Shown here one piece after another: positions 1 through 9,179 of a stretch of DNA of 64,000 nt; position 1 is the first letter of the stretch, and each line of letters begins with the position of its first letter. A model generated the notes under the pieces. That model ran no database searches, was not told the DNA's origin, and worked only from the letters and a program-made list of their open reading frames with translations. Source of the DNA: Pseudomonas fluorescens (lineage in GTDB: Bacteria; Pseudomonadota; Gammaproteobacteria; Pseudomonadales; Pseudomonadaceae); the NCBI GenBank assembly GCA_902825215.1, contig LR782234.1, forward strand, positions 1,178,001-1,242,000, read 5' to 3'. The translations under genes were made by a program, and so were the position numbers.

Positions 1-172
1 GAGAGCGGTTTGCTGGTGAACGGCATGCGAGATCCTGTAGGGCAAGGCTGAGCGGATACAGCGTTTTAACATAGCCGGCTGTCAGACGCCGCAGCTTGAT
101 CGCCATCAATTCGATGATTGCCTACGGCATCGGTTAGACTTGCCGACTTTCCTCGTATCAAGAAGCCCGTTC
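1..172. other. Leading non-coding stretch upstream of yaeQ
   Basis: No gene is supportable here. The first 51 bases read open to a TGA on the plus strand (16 codons), which could be the tail of an upstream gene, but this is too short to identify. No terminator hairpin was recognised. Confidence 0.3.
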
Positions 173-715
173 ATGGCCCAGCCGTCCACTACCTACAAAT
201 TCGAACTGAACCTCACCGACCTCGACCGCAGCGTCTACGAGAGCGTCAAGCAGACCATCGCCCGTCACCCTTCGGAAACCGAAGAGCGCATGACCGTGCG
301 CCTGCTGGCCTACGCCCTCTGGTACAACGAGCAGTTGTCGTTTGGCCGAGGTCTGTCGGACGTGGATGAACCGGCCTTGTGGGAAAAGAGCCTGGACGAC
401 CGCGTTCTGCACTGGATCGAAGTCGGTCAACCAGACGTCGATCGCCTGACCTGGTGCTCGCGCCGTACCGAGCGTACCAGTCTGTTGGCCTATGGCAGCC
501 TGCGCGTTTGGGAAACCAAGGTGATCCCGGCGATCAAGAACCTGAAGAACGTCAACATCGCCGCTGTCCCGCAAGAAGTGCTGGAAACCCTGGCCAAGGA
601 CATGCCCCGCGTCATCAAGTGGGACGTGATGATCAGTGAAGGCACGGTCTTCGTCACCGACGATCGCGGTCAGCACGAAGTCCAGTTGCAATGGCTGCAA
701 GGTGAGCGCGGCTGA
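173..715 (+). CDS. yaeQ: YaeQ family protein
   Basis: A 180-residue protein of the YaeQ family, whose usual length is about 180. Family structures resemble the PD-(D/E)XK nuclease fold, but the cellular role is not settled. The N-terminus MAQPSTTYKFELNLTDLDR and the central ETEERMTVRLLAYAL block are typical. I start at the ATG at 173 rather than the in-frame ATG at 140, because family members begin at MAQ/MAL just before TYKF. It lies 55 bp upstream of recJ on the same strand and may be co-transcribed with it. Confidence 0.9.
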   Translation: MAQPSTTYKFELNLTDLDRSVYESVKQTIARHPSETEERMTVRLLAYALWYNEQLSFGRGLSDVDEPALWEKSLDDRVLHWIEVGQPDVDRLTWCSRRTERTSLLAYGSLRVWETKVIPAIKNLKNVNIAAVPQEVLETLAKDMPRVIKWDVMISEGTVFVTDDRGQHEVQLQWLQGERG

Positions 716-770
716 TCCTGCGCCCGCACCGGAATAATCCCACGTAACCAAGAGAAGTCTCCGTCACTCC

Positions 771-2480
771 ATGCGTATCGAACCTCGTCAACTGCCCGCC
801 ACGCTGCCCTTTCTGGGTGATCTGCCACCGCTGCTGACGCGCCTGTATGCGGCGCGTGGCGTGCAGTCCGAGGCCGAGCTGGACAAGAGCCTGGCGCGGT
901 TGATCCCGTATCAGCAACTCAAGGGCATCGAGGCCGCCGTCGACCTGCTGGTGACCGCGCTGGAGCAACGTCAGCGCATCCTTATCGTCGGCGATTTCGA
1001 TGCGGACGGTGCGACGGCCAGCACCGTTGGCGTGCTGGGCTTGCGCCTGCTGGGCGCGGCCCATGTTGATTACCTGGTGCCGAACCGTTTCGAATATGGC
1101 TACGGCCTGACCCCGGAAATCGTCGACGTCGCGCTGACCCGCGAGCCGCAATTGCTGATCACCGTCGACAACGGTATCTCCAGCGTCGAAGGCGTGGCTG
1201 CGGCGAAACGCGCCGGCCTGAAAGTGCTGATCACCGACCACCACTTGCCCGGCGATGAGTTGCCGCAGGCCGACGCGCTGGTCAACCCGAACCAGCCAGG
1301 CTGCGAATTCCCAAGCAAGGCGCTGGCCGGTGTCGGGGTGATTTTCTATGTTTTGATGGCGTTGCGCGCGCGCCTGCGCAGCCTCGGCTGGTACGAGAGC
1401 AAGCCGCAACCGAACATCGGCGAACTGCTCGATCTGGTGGCGCTGGGCAGCGTCGCCGACGTGGTGCCGCTGGACGCCAATAATCGCATTCTGGTGCACC
1501 AAGGGCTTGAGCGGATTCGCGCAGGCCGGGCGCGACCGGGGATCAAAGCGATCCTGGAAGTGGCCAAGCGTGACGCCGCGCGTATCACGTCTACGGATCT
1601 GGGCTTTATTGTCGGCCCGCGTCTCAACGCTGCCGGGCGTCTGGATGACATGAGCCTGGGCATTGAATGCCTGCTCACCAGCGACGCCAATCTGGCCCGG
1701 GAAATGGCCGCGCAACTGGACGGCATGAACCAGGACCGCAAATCCATCGAGCAAGGCATGCAGCGCGAAGCGCTGGCGCAGCTCAAGGACTTGCCGGTGG
1801 AGTCGATGCCGTTTGGCCTGTGCCTGTTCGATCCGGAGTGGCATCAGGGTGTGATCGGTATTCTCGCTTCGCGAATGAAAGAGCGTTATTTCCGTCCAAC
1901 CATTGCCTTCGCCGATGCTGGCGATGGCCTGCTCAAGGGCTCCGGACGCTCGGTGCAGGGCTTCCACATTCGCGATGCGCTGAGCGTGGTCGCCGCACAG
2001 CATCCGAACCTGATCGCCAAGTACGGTGGCCACGCGATGGCGGCCGGTCTGACCTTGGCGCAGGAAAATTTTCCGTTATTCGCCGAGGCCTTCGACGCCG
2101 AAGTGCGCAGGCAACTCCGCGAGGAAGACCTGACCGGGCGCATGCTCACCGATGGCACGCTGGCGGTCGAGGAATTCCACCTCGAACTGGCGCGCGCGTT
2201 GCGCCATGCCGGGCCGTGGGGCCAGCACTTTCCGGAGCCGGTGTTTCATGGCGTGTTTCAGTTGGTCGAACAGCGTGTGGTTGGCGAGCGGCATTTGAAG
2301 GTGGTGCTGAAAAGCGAATGTGGCTCGGTGAAGCTCGATGGCATTGCCTTTGGCATTGATCGGGATGTCTGGCCGAACCCAACGATTCAGTGGGTGGAAC
2401 TGGCTTACAAACTCGACGTGAACGAGTTTCGTGGCAATGAGACTGTGCAGTTGATGATTGCTCATATTGAACCGCGTTAA
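771..2480 (+). CDS. recJ: Single-stranded-DNA-specific exonuclease RecJ
   Basis: A 569-residue 5'-3' exonuclease on single-stranded DNA, acting with RecQ and RecFOR in recombinational repair and in mismatch and base-excision repair. The DHH-family metal-binding motifs are present: GDFDADGATAS near residue 75, TVDNGIS near 131 and the signature ITDHH at 154-158. A DHHA1-type block follows (KYGGHAMAAGLTL near 418). Length and motifs match full-length RecJ and no disruption is seen. The ATG at 771 directly precedes the conserved RIEPRQLP start. The gene ends just before a REPIN. Confidence 0.97.
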   Translation: MRIEPRQLPATLPFLGDLPPLLTRLYAARGVQSEAELDKSLARLIPYQQLKGIEAAVDLLVTALEQRQRILIVGDFDADGATASTVGVLGLRLLGAAHVDYLVPNRFEYGYGLTPEIVDVALTREPQLLITVDNGISSVEGVAAAKRAGLKVLITDHHLPGDELPQADALVNPNQPGCEFPSKALAGVGVIFYVLMALRARLRSLGWYESKPQPNIGELLDLVALGSVADVVPLDANNRILVHQGLERIRAGRARPGIKAILEVAKRDAARITSTDLGFIVGPRLNAAGRLDDMSLGIECLLTSDANLAREMAAQLDGMNQDRKSIEQGMQREALAQLKDLPVESMPFGLCLFDPEWHQGVIGILASRMKERYFRPTIAFADAGDGLLKGSGRSVQGFHIRDALSVVAAQHPNLIAKYGGHAMAAGLTLAQENFPLFAEAFDAEVRRQLREEDLTGRMLTDGTLAVEEFHLELARALRHAGPWGQHFPEPVFHGVFQLVEQRVVGERHLKVVLKSECGSVKLDGIAFGIDRDVWPNPTIQWVELAYKLDVNEFRGNETVQLMIAHIEPR

Positions 2481-2485
2481 GCCCT

Positions 2486-2547
2486 TCGCGAGCAGGCTCG
2501 CTCCCACAGGGAATCGGATTTCAAAGTGGGAGCGAGCCTGCTCGCGA
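2486..2547. repeat. REPIN (inverted pair of REP sequences)
   Basis: Two REP units in opposite orientation, TCGCGAGCAGGCTCGCTCCC and its reverse complement, separated by about 20 bp. It lies directly after recJ. This is the commonest extragenic repeat class of the window. Confidence 0.9.
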
Positions 2548-2745
2548 CAGCGTCCTTCACATACTGAATCACTCTGAACCCTCCTTCTTCCCGCGTTGTC
2601 GACTAGGCTCTAAGCACTGCTTGATTGGCCTTGTGACGTCTTGTCGATTTCTTGCCCGCGGGGGCGGGTGCTGCACCTTTTTCTGTCACTCGTCGACTTT
2701 TCAAACAGAACCCTGGAGCCTGCCCACTGATTCGAGAGGTGCCCC

Positions 2746-3852
2746 ATGAGTCTGCTGCTTGAACCTTTTACCCTGCGCCAACTGACCCTGCCCAACCGCA
2801 TCGCCGTCTCGCCGATGTGCCAGTACTCCAGCGTCGACGGCCTGGCCAACGACTGGCATCTGGTGCATCTGGGCAGTCGCGCGGTGGGCGGCGCCGGTCT
2901 GGTGTTTACCGAAGCCACGGCAGTCACCGCCGACGGGCGGATCACCGCCGAAGACCTTGGCCTGTGGAACGACGAACAGATCGAACCGCTGCAACGCATC
3001 ACCCGCTTTATCAATGCTCAGGGCGCGGTCGCCGGTATTCAACTGGCCCACGCCGGACGCAAGGCCAGCACCCATCGGCCGTGGATTGGCAAGCATGGCA
3101 GCGTCAAACCCGAGGAGGGCGGCTGGACCCCGGTCGGGCCGTCGCCGATCGCTTTCGATCCGCAGCACACGCAACCCAAACAGCTCGATGAAGGGCAGAT
3201 CGCCAATGTCATTCAGGCCTTCGTCGATGCCGCCAAACGCGCGTTGACGGCAGGTTTCAGTGTGGTCGAGGTGCATGCCGCGCACGGTTATCTGCTGCAC
3301 CAGTTTCTTTCGCCGCTGAGTAATCAGCGCCAGGATCAATACGGCGGATCGTTCGAAAATCGTATCCGGCTGGTGCTGCAAGTCACCGAAGCAGTGCGGG
3401 CGGTCTGGCCGGAAGAACTTCCGGTGTTCGTGCGTGTGTCTGCCACCGATTGGGTGGAAGACGGCTGGAACCCGGATGAAACCGTGGAGCTGGCGCGGCG
3501 TCTGCACACGCTGGGCGCTGACCTGATCGATGTGTCCTCCGGCGGTACGGCGGCCAATGCGGAGATTCCGGTCGGGCCGGGTTATCAGACGCGCTTCGCC
3601 GAACGGGTGCGCAAAGAGTCAGGCATCGCCACCGGCACCGTGGGCATGATTACCGAGCCGGCGCAGGCCGAGCATATTTTGCGTACCTGTCAGGCCGATA
3701 TCATTTTTCTTGCCCGGGAATTGCTGCGCGATCCGTACTGGCCGCTGCATGCCGATGATGATCTGGGCGGGCGCAAAGCGGTGTGGCCGGCGCAGTATCA
3801 GCGCGCGACCCATCGGGATCAGCCGATTCATGAGTCTGATTTGCGAGATTGA
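2746..3852 (+). CDS. NADH:flavin oxidoreductase, old yellow enzyme family (XenA/YqjM-like)
   Basis: A 368-residue FMN-dependent TIM-barrel ene-reductase that uses NAD(P)H to reduce activated C=C bonds or nitro-xenobiotics. The N-terminal LPNRIAVSPMCQYSS carries the Cys typical of the YqjM/XenA class. QLAHAGRKAS near residue 98 and HAAHGYLLHQFLSP near 183 carry the substrate- and flavin-binding His residues. The SNQRQDQYGGSFENR motif follows at about 198. A GAGAGG ribosome-binding site precedes the ATG. The gene stands alone between a REPIN and a terminator. The physiological substrate cannot be read from sequence. Confidence 0.93.
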   Translation: MSLLLEPFTLRQLTLPNRIAVSPMCQYSSVDGLANDWHLVHLGSRAVGGAGLVFTEATAVTADGRITAEDLGLWNDEQIEPLQRITRFINAQGAVAGIQLAHAGRKASTHRPWIGKHGSVKPEEGGWTPVGPSPIAFDPQHTQPKQLDEGQIANVIQAFVDAAKRALTAGFSVVEVHAAHGYLLHQFLSPLSNQRQDQYGGSFENRIRLVLQVTEAVRAVWPEELPVFVRVSATDWVEDGWNPDETVELARRLHTLGADLIDVSSGGTAANAEIPVGPGYQTRFAERVRKESGIATGTVGMITEPAQAEHILRTCQADIIFLARELLRDPYWPLHADDDLGGRKAVWPAQYQRATHRDQPIHESDLRD

Positions 3853-3869
3853 ATCAGTCGAGATAAAGC

Positions 3870-3905
3870 AAAAAGCCCCGGTCAATGATGGCCGGGGCTT
3901 TTTTT
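3870..3905 (+). terminator. Rho-independent terminator after the ene-reductase gene
   Basis: GC-rich hairpin AAAGCCCCGG / CCGGGGCTTT with a 9-base loop, followed by a run of Ts, 20 bp after the stop codon at 3852. The A-run on the left side could also let it work for the minus strand. Confidence 0.92.
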
Positions 3906-3935
3906 GTCTGGTGTCTCTGTTGCCATGCTGGCGCC

Positions 3936-4025
3936 ATCGCTGGCAAGCCAGCTCCCACAGGTTTGGTGGCGTACGCAAAATGTGTGCTCGACACCATTCA
4001 CTGTGGGAGCTGGCTTGCCAGCGAT
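3936..4025. repeat. REPIN, AGCTGGCTTGCCAGC class
   Basis: ATCGCTGGCAAGCCAGCTCC and its reverse complement flank about 45 bp. It sits between two convergent genes. It is a second REP class, distinct from the GAGCGAGCCTGCTCGC units. Confidence 0.88.
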
Positions 4026-4051
4026 GAGGCCCGTGCAGGCGCCTCAAATTT

Positions 4052-5680
4052 TCAAGGATATTTGCGCTTGTCCGGCGCCGGCGGGAAGTACTGGTACAAC
4101 CAGGTCTCGCTCAACGTACGGTCGTTGGTACGAATGAACAGGCGCAGTTCCACCGGCTCGACGCTGTCATTGGTCGGGTACCAGTCGAACAGGATCCGGT
4201 AACCCTTGATGTCATCCAGCACCAGCACGCTGAAGTCCTGCACCTTGCCGTTCGAGCAGGTCACCACCGGTTCGATCCCGGTGCCCTGCGGCAAGCGCTC
4301 CAGACCGCCGCCGGTGAAGTCCACGGCAAAGCGTCGTGCCCACACCTTCGGGTAATGCTCGCCGGGTGCCCAGCCTTCGGTGAAACCGCCCATGCCGGAG
4401 CGGGTCGCGTGCACCCGTGCCAACGGCGTGCCCACGGGCGGCAAGGCGCTCCAGTAGAGCTTGTAGCCGTAATTCAGCGAATCGCCAGCGGCCACCGGTT
4501 TCTTCGGCGTCCAGAACGCCACGATGTTATCCAGCGTCTCGCCGGTGGTAGGGATTTCCAGCAAGTCGATCGAGCCTTCGCCCCACGGGGTAGTCGGTTC
4601 GACCCACAGGCTCGGACGCTTGCTGTACCAGTCGACCGTGTCCTGATAGTTGGCGAATTCGTGGTCGGTCTGCACCAGGCCGAAACCCTTCGGATCCTTG
4701 TCGGCAAAGGCGTTGAATTGCAGGGTGGCCGGGTTGTTCAGCGGGCGGCAGATCCACTCGCCGTTGCCGCGCCACATGGCCAGGCGATCCGAATCGTGGA
4801 TTTGCGGGTGAATGGTGTCGCACATGCGCCGCTCGTGGGTGCCGCAGCTGAACATGCTGGTCATCGGCGAAATGCCCAACTGTTCGATGGCGGTACGCGC
4901 ATTGATGTGCGCGTCGATTTCCATCACCACGCGTTCGGCCTGGCAATCGATGTCGAAGCGATAGGCACCGGTGGCGCTAGGCGAGTCGAGCAGGGCGTAG
5001 ACCACAAAACGCGTGGCGTTCTTGTCCGGCGTCTCGAACCAGAATTTGGTGAAGTCGGGGAATTCTTCGCGTTTCTTGGCGTAGGTGTCGATCGCCAGGC
5101 CGCGCGCCGAGAGGCCATATTGGCCAGAAGCGTCGACGGCACGGAAATAACTCGCACCGAGAAACGACACTACATCATGCCGATCCAGTTCCGGTGCCTT
5201 GAACAGTTTGAACCCGGCGAAACCCAGATCGCCTTTCAACTGCTGGGTGTCGACCGAAGTGTTCTCGTAATTGAACAGCGCCGGACGGAAATGCACCTCG
5301 CGCGCCATGCGTGTCTTGGGATCGACGCTGTACATACGCACCGGCTGACGGAAGCCCATGCCGACGTGGAAGAACTGCACGTCCAGCTGGCCCTTGTTTT
5401 CCTTCCACAACGAATGCTCGCCGTCGTAGCGGATCGCATTGAAATTCTGCGGCGTCATGGTCGCCAGGGTGGGCGGCAGTACCTGTTTCGTATCCTGATA
5501 GGCGCTGCCGGCCAGTTGCTTGGCCTGACGCTTGAGCGCTTCGAAATCAAACGCCTGCGCTTCGCCATCGGCGGCGGTGCCATTGGCTGCCCAGGCACGC
5601 GTGGCCAGCAGGCCAGTGGCCGAAAGACCGGTGTAAGCCGCAATGGCCATGGACGCTTTGAGCAAATTCCTGCGATGCAT
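4052..5680 (-). CDS. opgD: Glucan biosynthesis protein D (OpgD/MdoD family), Tat-exported
   Basis: A 542-residue periplasmic protein of the OpgG/OpgD family, involved in osmoregulated periplasmic glucan backbone structure. A twin-arginine signal is clear: [10 protein letters not shown], then a hydrophobic stretch and AWA near residue 32. The mature protein has family blocks such as [14 protein letters not shown] and FNAIRY and the C-terminal [21 protein letters not shown] start at 5680 so that the Tat motif is N-terminal. An in-frame ATG at 5722 would add 14 residues before it. The gene is monocistronic and convergent with the ene-reductase. Confidence 0.93.
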   Translation of the reverse strand: MHRRNLLKASMAIAAYTGLSATGLLATRAWAANGTAADGEAQAFDFEALKRQAKQLAGSAYQDTKQVLPPTLATMTPQNFNAIRYDGEHSLWKENKGQLDVQFFHVGMGFRQPVRMYSVDPKTRMAREVHFRPALFNYENTSVDTQQLKGDLGFAGFKLFKAPELDRHDVVSFLGASYFRAVDASGQYGLSARGLAIDTYAKKREEFPDFTKFWFETPDKNATRFVVYALLDSPSATGAYRFDIDCQAERVVMEIDAHINARTAIEQLGISPMTSMFSCGTHERRMCDTIHPQIHDSDRLAMWRGNGEWICRPLNNPATLQFNAFADKDPKGFGLVQTDHEFANYQDTVDWYSKRPSLWVEPTTPWGEGSIDLLEIPTTGETLDNIVAFWTPKKPVAAGDSLNYGYKLYWSALPPVGTPLARVHATRSGMGGFTEGWAPGEHYPKVWARRFAVDFTGGGLERLPQGTGIEPVVTCSNGKVQDFSVLVLDDIKGYRILFDWYPTNDSVEPVELRLFIRTNDRTLSETWLYQYFPPAPDKRKYP

Positions 5681-6084
5681 ATATACAACCTGTCGTGTGC
5701 AATCCCGTGCCGTTCCTGGCACGTAGCGGATCGGAAATTACGGTTCGGTCATGCCTTCGGCCAAACGCAACGGACTATAAACAGATGCCCGCTAGCTTAA
5801 TCGGTTCGATTGTCGAGCAAAAAGCCTTGTTTGCGTGCCGTCAGCTGGCAATGAAACAAGACATGTCTGTAATTTTTCTGACAGGGTCATCTGATTTAAA
5901 GGGCATAACTGCTTTTTTCGATTAATTACTCTAAAAACTGCTTTTCAGCGCCGATTTAATTCCTATTCTATGGGCAAGACCGGATACAAGCCTTCGTGTC
6001 GGCGGGGCACACGACACTGCTCAAAAGAGGCAGGGCGATGTGAGGTTCAGCAGTTTCTTGACTCATCAGAGAAGGACATCGTCC
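5681..6084. other. Intergenic region between opgD and the 61-residue protein gene
   Basis: A comparatively AT-rich spacer that must hold the divergent promoters. A TATTCT at 5963-5968 could be a -10 box for the rightward gene, but no convincing -35 element accompanies it. No repeat or RNA gene was recognised. Confidence 0.3.
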
Positions 6085-6270
6085 ATGGCAAAAATACACG
6101 GCATCACCGAAATGTTAGGAATCTTTCCATGCTTGGGCCTCGGGCGCAGAAGACGCCGGCTCAGTTCGGAAGAGTTGAAACTGGTCGAGCGTTATCGAGA
6201 GCTTTCCGAGAATGACCGGATTGCGATGAGGTATCTGGTGGATGCGATGCGGAGTGTTTCGCGGTTTTAG
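6085..6270 (+). CDS. Small basic conserved protein, 61 residues
   Basis: The product is MAKIHGITEMLGIFPCLG, followed by a run of five arginines and a helical acidic/basic tail ending in VDAMRSVSRF. The start at 6085 has GAGAAGGA 8 bases upstream. An in-frame ATG at 6040 lacks a comparable site. The segment EELKLVERYRELSENDRIAMRYL is predicted helical by eye. I do not recognise a named family. No membrane segment is seen. The clean ribosome-binding site and normal codon use argue that it is real. Confidence 0.65.
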   Translation: MAKIHGITEMLGIFPCLGLGRRRRRLSSEELKLVERYRELSENDRIAMRYLVDAMRSVSRF

Positions 6271-6330
6271 CGCTGAGGCAGGAACCATCAAGGCATTTGG
6301 CTTTCACGGTGGACAATTAATAAACCTGAC

Positions 6331-6362
6331 CTGTGGCGAGGGAGTTTGCTCCCTCGCCACAG
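6331..6362. repeat. Perfect palindromic REP-like hairpin
   Basis: CTGTGGCGAGGGAG / CTCCCTCGCCACAG around TTTG is a perfect 14-bp stem. It is a third REP-type unit, seen once in this window. It lies exactly where the 5' part of the following phosphoribosyltransferase gene is missing. Confidence 0.8.
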
Positions 6363-6383
6363 GTTTTGGCAGCAACTGGATGA

Positions 6384-6662
6384 TGCTGTAGGAAATGGGA
6401 GTTTTTCAGGAGGGTCGTATCTGTAGGAATGACTGTTATACAGGGAAGTCGCTCAAGGATTTGCATTCCAGATGCCGACAAGGTTGCCGCGATTGGAGAC
6501 AGTTTCAGCGTCAATGATGAAATCACCACCGATGGGCGCTGGAATGTTTTGGTTGTAGACGATTTGTTTGGTAGCGGCGCTTCGATGGACGCGGCCTGCG
6601 CCGTTTTACGTAAATATCCAAAGGTCGGAAAGATTTACGTAGCGGCACTAACCTGGAAATGA
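6384..6662 (+). pseudogene. 5'-truncated phosphoribosyltransferase (ComF-like PRTase) remnant
   Basis: The open frame runs from a stop at 6381 to TGA at 6662, with its first ATG at 6429 (77 residues). The segment VLVVDDLFGSGASMDAACAVL is a textbook PRPP-binding loop (hhhhDDhhxxGxT/S). Type I PRTases need about 100 more residues upstream for the fold, and these are absent. The sequence upstream runs into a palindromic REP, so I read the gene as decapitated. The 3' end is intact and overlaps the next gene by ATGA. This coupling implies that the ancestral operon joined the two products. A very short functional protein is the less likely alternative. Confidence 0.7.
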
Positions 6663-7225
6663 ACTCAATGACCACTGTATTTATTGCTGGCTCTATCAAT
6701 ATCAAGAACCTCGATCCAAAGGTTAAAGAGCGTATCAATAATATCGTTGCGTCTGATTTTGAGGTGGTGGTGGGTGATGCGGGTGGCGCTGATAGCTCCA
6801 TTCAGGAATACCTGCTGAGTCTCGAAGCCTCCAGAACAACGGTGTTCTGCAGCGGTCCGGTCCCCAGGAATAACCTGGGGCAGTGGCCCGCCAGGACCGT
6901 GGCCTCAAAACATTCCAAGGGATCGAGAGCCTTTTTCACCGAAAAAGACTTGGTCATGGCCGAAGCGGCTGATTACGGGTTGATGATCTGGGATGCAAAA
7001 AGTACCGGTACGCTCAGCAACGTCATTGAACTGTTATCGCGAAAAAAGAAGTCGCTTGTATTCGTCAACAAGGAAAAACAATTCAAAGTGGTAGGAGACG
7101 TCAGCCAGCTCGAGGAGTTGATTGCAGTCATGTCCGATCACGCCAGGCAACAAGCCAACGAAAAAATCAGGCTGTGCGATCGTATTTCCTTGCTGAAACA
7201 CGATCAGGCAGAGCTTTTGTTTTGA
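6659..7225 (+). CDS. SLOG-superfamily-like nucleotide-binding protein
   Basis: 188 residues. The N-terminus TTVFIAGSINIKNLD followed by VVVGDAGGADSSIQEYL, and later DYGLMIWDAKSTGTLSNVIELL, match the Rossmann-like layout of SLOG/LOG proteins: beta strand-GS, a G-G-D helix, and a GxGTxxN/E motif. Members of this superfamily bind or process nucleotides or nucleotide-derived ligands and are common in conflict and signalling systems. The start overlaps the PRTase stop (ATGA), so the two were translated together. The C-terminal 40 residues are charged and helical. The assignment is by motif only and the ligand is unknown. Confidence 0.6.
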   Translation: MNSMTTVFIAGSINIKNLDPKVKERINNIVASDFEVVVGDAGGADSSIQEYLLSLEASRTTVFCSGPVPRNNLGQWPARTVASKHSKGSRAFFTEKDLVMAEAADYGLMIWDAKSTGTLSNVIELLSRKKKSLVFVNKEKQFKVVGDVSQLEELIAVMSDHARQQANEKIRLCDRISLLKHDQAELLF

Positions 7226-7323
7226 TGATGCTTCTCGGGGTTTTATGGCCCCTGAACTTCTTCATGCGGGCCTCAAAAAGTGGTGCATCGAGCCGGTTAC
7301 CGTTCTGAAGCCGCAGTGACACA

Positions 7324-7387
7324 TTCGCGAGCAGGCTCGCTACCACAGGGAATAGGGATCAAATGTGGGAGCGTGCCTGCTCGCGAA
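7324..7387. repeat. REPIN between convergent genes
   Basis: TTCGCGAGCAGGCTCGCTAC and GGAGCGTGCCTGCTCGCGAA face each other across a short spacer. Both arms carry a substitution relative to the consensus. Confidence 0.85.
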
Positions 7388-7398
7388 GTTTCCGGGTC

Positions 7399-8823
7399 CT
7401 AGTGCTTGAACATCACATGCCGAACCGTGGTGTAGTCCTCCAGCCCATACATCGACATGTCCTTGCCGTACCCGGACAATTTCTGACCGCCGTGGGGCAT
7501 TTCGCTGACGAGCATGAAGTGCGTGTTGACCCAGGTGCAGCCGTACTGCAGCCGCGCTGACAGGCGATGCGCGCGCCCTGCGTCGGCGGTCCAGATGGAG
7601 GAGGCGAGGCCGTAGTCGGAATCGTTGGCCCACTCAAGCGCTTGTGCTTCATCGGTAAATTTCGTCACCGAAACCACGGGCCCGAATACCTCACGGCGTA
7701 CGATTTCATCATCCTGCTGCACATCAGCCAGCACGGTCGGCTCGAAGAAGAAACCATCGCCTTCGACACTCTTGCCGCCGGTAATCAGGCGAATGTGCGG
7801 CTGCGCCACGGCGCGCTCGACGAAAGCGGCGACGCGGTCGCGGTGTTGTGCAGTGATCAGCGGTCCCAACTCGGTGGAGGGATCATCCTGCATGCCGTAT
7901 TTGATCGTGCTGACCGCCGCGCCGAGTTTTTCAACGAATTTGTCGTAAATCCCTTGTTGCGCGTAGATCCGGCACGCGGCAGTGCAGTCCTGCCCGGCGT
8001 TGTAGAAACCGAATGTACGAATGCCTTCCACCGCCGCATCGAGGTCGGCATCGTCGAAGATGATCACCGGTGCCTTGCCGCCCAGTTCCATGTGCATGCG
8101 CTTAACGCTGTCGGCGGTGCTGGAAATGATGTTCGACCCGGTGGCGATCGAACCGGTCAGCGACACCATGCGCACTTTCGGATGGCTGACCAGTGGACTG
8201 CCGACGGTAGCGCCCCGGCCGAACACCAGATTGAGTACACCGGCCGGGAAAATGTCCGACGCCAGTTCGGCCAGACGCAACGCCGTCAGCGGGGTTTGTT
8301 CCGACGGCTTGAGCACCACGGTATTACCGGCGGCCAGCGCCGGGGCGATTTTCCAGGCGACCATCATCAGCGGGTAATTCCACGGCGCGATGGAGGCGAT
8401 CACTCCGACCGGATCGCGACGGATCATCGAAGTGTGACCGGGCAAATATTCGCCAGCGGCCGAACCGCTCATGCAACGGCTGGCGCCGGCGAAGAAACGG
8501 AACACATCGGCAATCGCCGGGATCTCGTCGTTGAGTGCGGCGCTGTAGGGTTTGCCGCAATTGTCGGATTCCAGTTTCGCCAGTTCCTCGCCATGGGTTT
8601 CGATGGCGTCGGCGAGTTTGAGCAGCAACAGCGAGCGATCCTTCGGCGCGGTTTGCGACCACTCGGCAAAAGCGTTGTCGGCGGCGCGCACGGCGGCGTC
8701 GACCTGGGCTTCGCTGGCTTCGTTGATGTCCACCAGCACTTCACCAAGCGCCGGGTTGAGCACCGGTTGTGCAGGGCCTTCGCCGTTGACCAGTTGTCCG
8801 TTGATCAAGAGTCGGGTTTGCAT
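7399..8823 (-). CDS. patD: Gamma-aminobutyraldehyde dehydrogenase
   Basis: A 474-residue NAD-dependent aldehyde dehydrogenase. Remembered E. coli PatD (YdcW) is nearly collinear with it, for example at [24 protein letters not shown] and the C-terminal [18 protein letters not shown]. The catalytic Cys lies in [10 protein letters not shown] near residue 280 and the general base Glu in MELGGKAP near 246. It oxidises 4-aminobutanal to GABA in putrescine catabolism. No polyamine transport or aminotransferase neighbour is present, so it is a stand-alone gene flanked by REPINs. Confidence 0.93.
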   Translation of the reverse strand: MQTRLLINGQLVNGEGPAQPVLNPALGEVLVDINEASEAQVDAAVRAADNAFAEWSQTAPKDRSLLLLKLADAIETHGEELAKLESDNCGKPYSAALNDEIPAIADVFRFFAGASRCMSGSAAGEYLPGHTSMIRRDPVGVIASIAPWNYPLMMVAWKIAPALAAGNTVVLKPSEQTPLTALRLAELASDIFPAGVLNLVFGRGATVGSPLVSHPKVRMVSLTGSIATGSNIISSTADSVKRMHMELGGKAPVIIFDDADLDAAVEGIRTFGFYNAGQDCTAACRIYAQQGIYDKFVEKLGAAVSTIKYGMQDDPSTELGPLITAQHRDRVAAFVERAVAQPHIRLITGGKSVEGDGFFFEPTVLADVQQDDEIVRREVFGPVVSVTKFTDEAQALEWANDSDYGLASSIWTADAGRAHRLSARLQYGCTWVNTHFMLVSEMPHGGQKLSGYGKDMSMYGLEDYTTVRHVMFKH

Positions 8824-8863
8824 GGGTTTGTCCTCTATAGTTCTGCCGAAACCGGTTTGAAAA

Positions 8864-8950
8864 CTGTGGGAGCGAGCCTGCTCGCGAAGGCGGTGTGTCA
8901 GGCGACATCACCGCCGGATGTGACGGCCTCTTCGCGAGCAAGCTCACTCC
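8864..8950. repeat. REPIN upstream of patD
   Basis: GTGGGAGCGAGCCTGCTCGC is paired with a degenerate TTCGCGAGCAAGCTCACTCC. It occupies part of the 356-bp spacer between patD and the DUF533 gene. The rest of that spacer (8951-9179) must hold their divergent promoters but shows no motif I can defend. Confidence 0.82.
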
Positions 8951-9179
8951 TGACGACGGTCTCGTCGACCGACAACCCGGTCACAAGAGCGTGGTCGATC
9001 GGGCGCATCTAGGCAACGGCGATGGAATTTCGCGCTGGGCTGAAGTGTAGATCGGATTTTTCAAGGTCAGACGCGAGCGCGAGCAACATCTCGAAGCACA
9101 CTCGCACCGCCGTTTCGGGCACTTTCGCACTAGGCTGAGGGCCTTACAGATCCGGATAACCCCTGTTTGGAGGCGGAAC

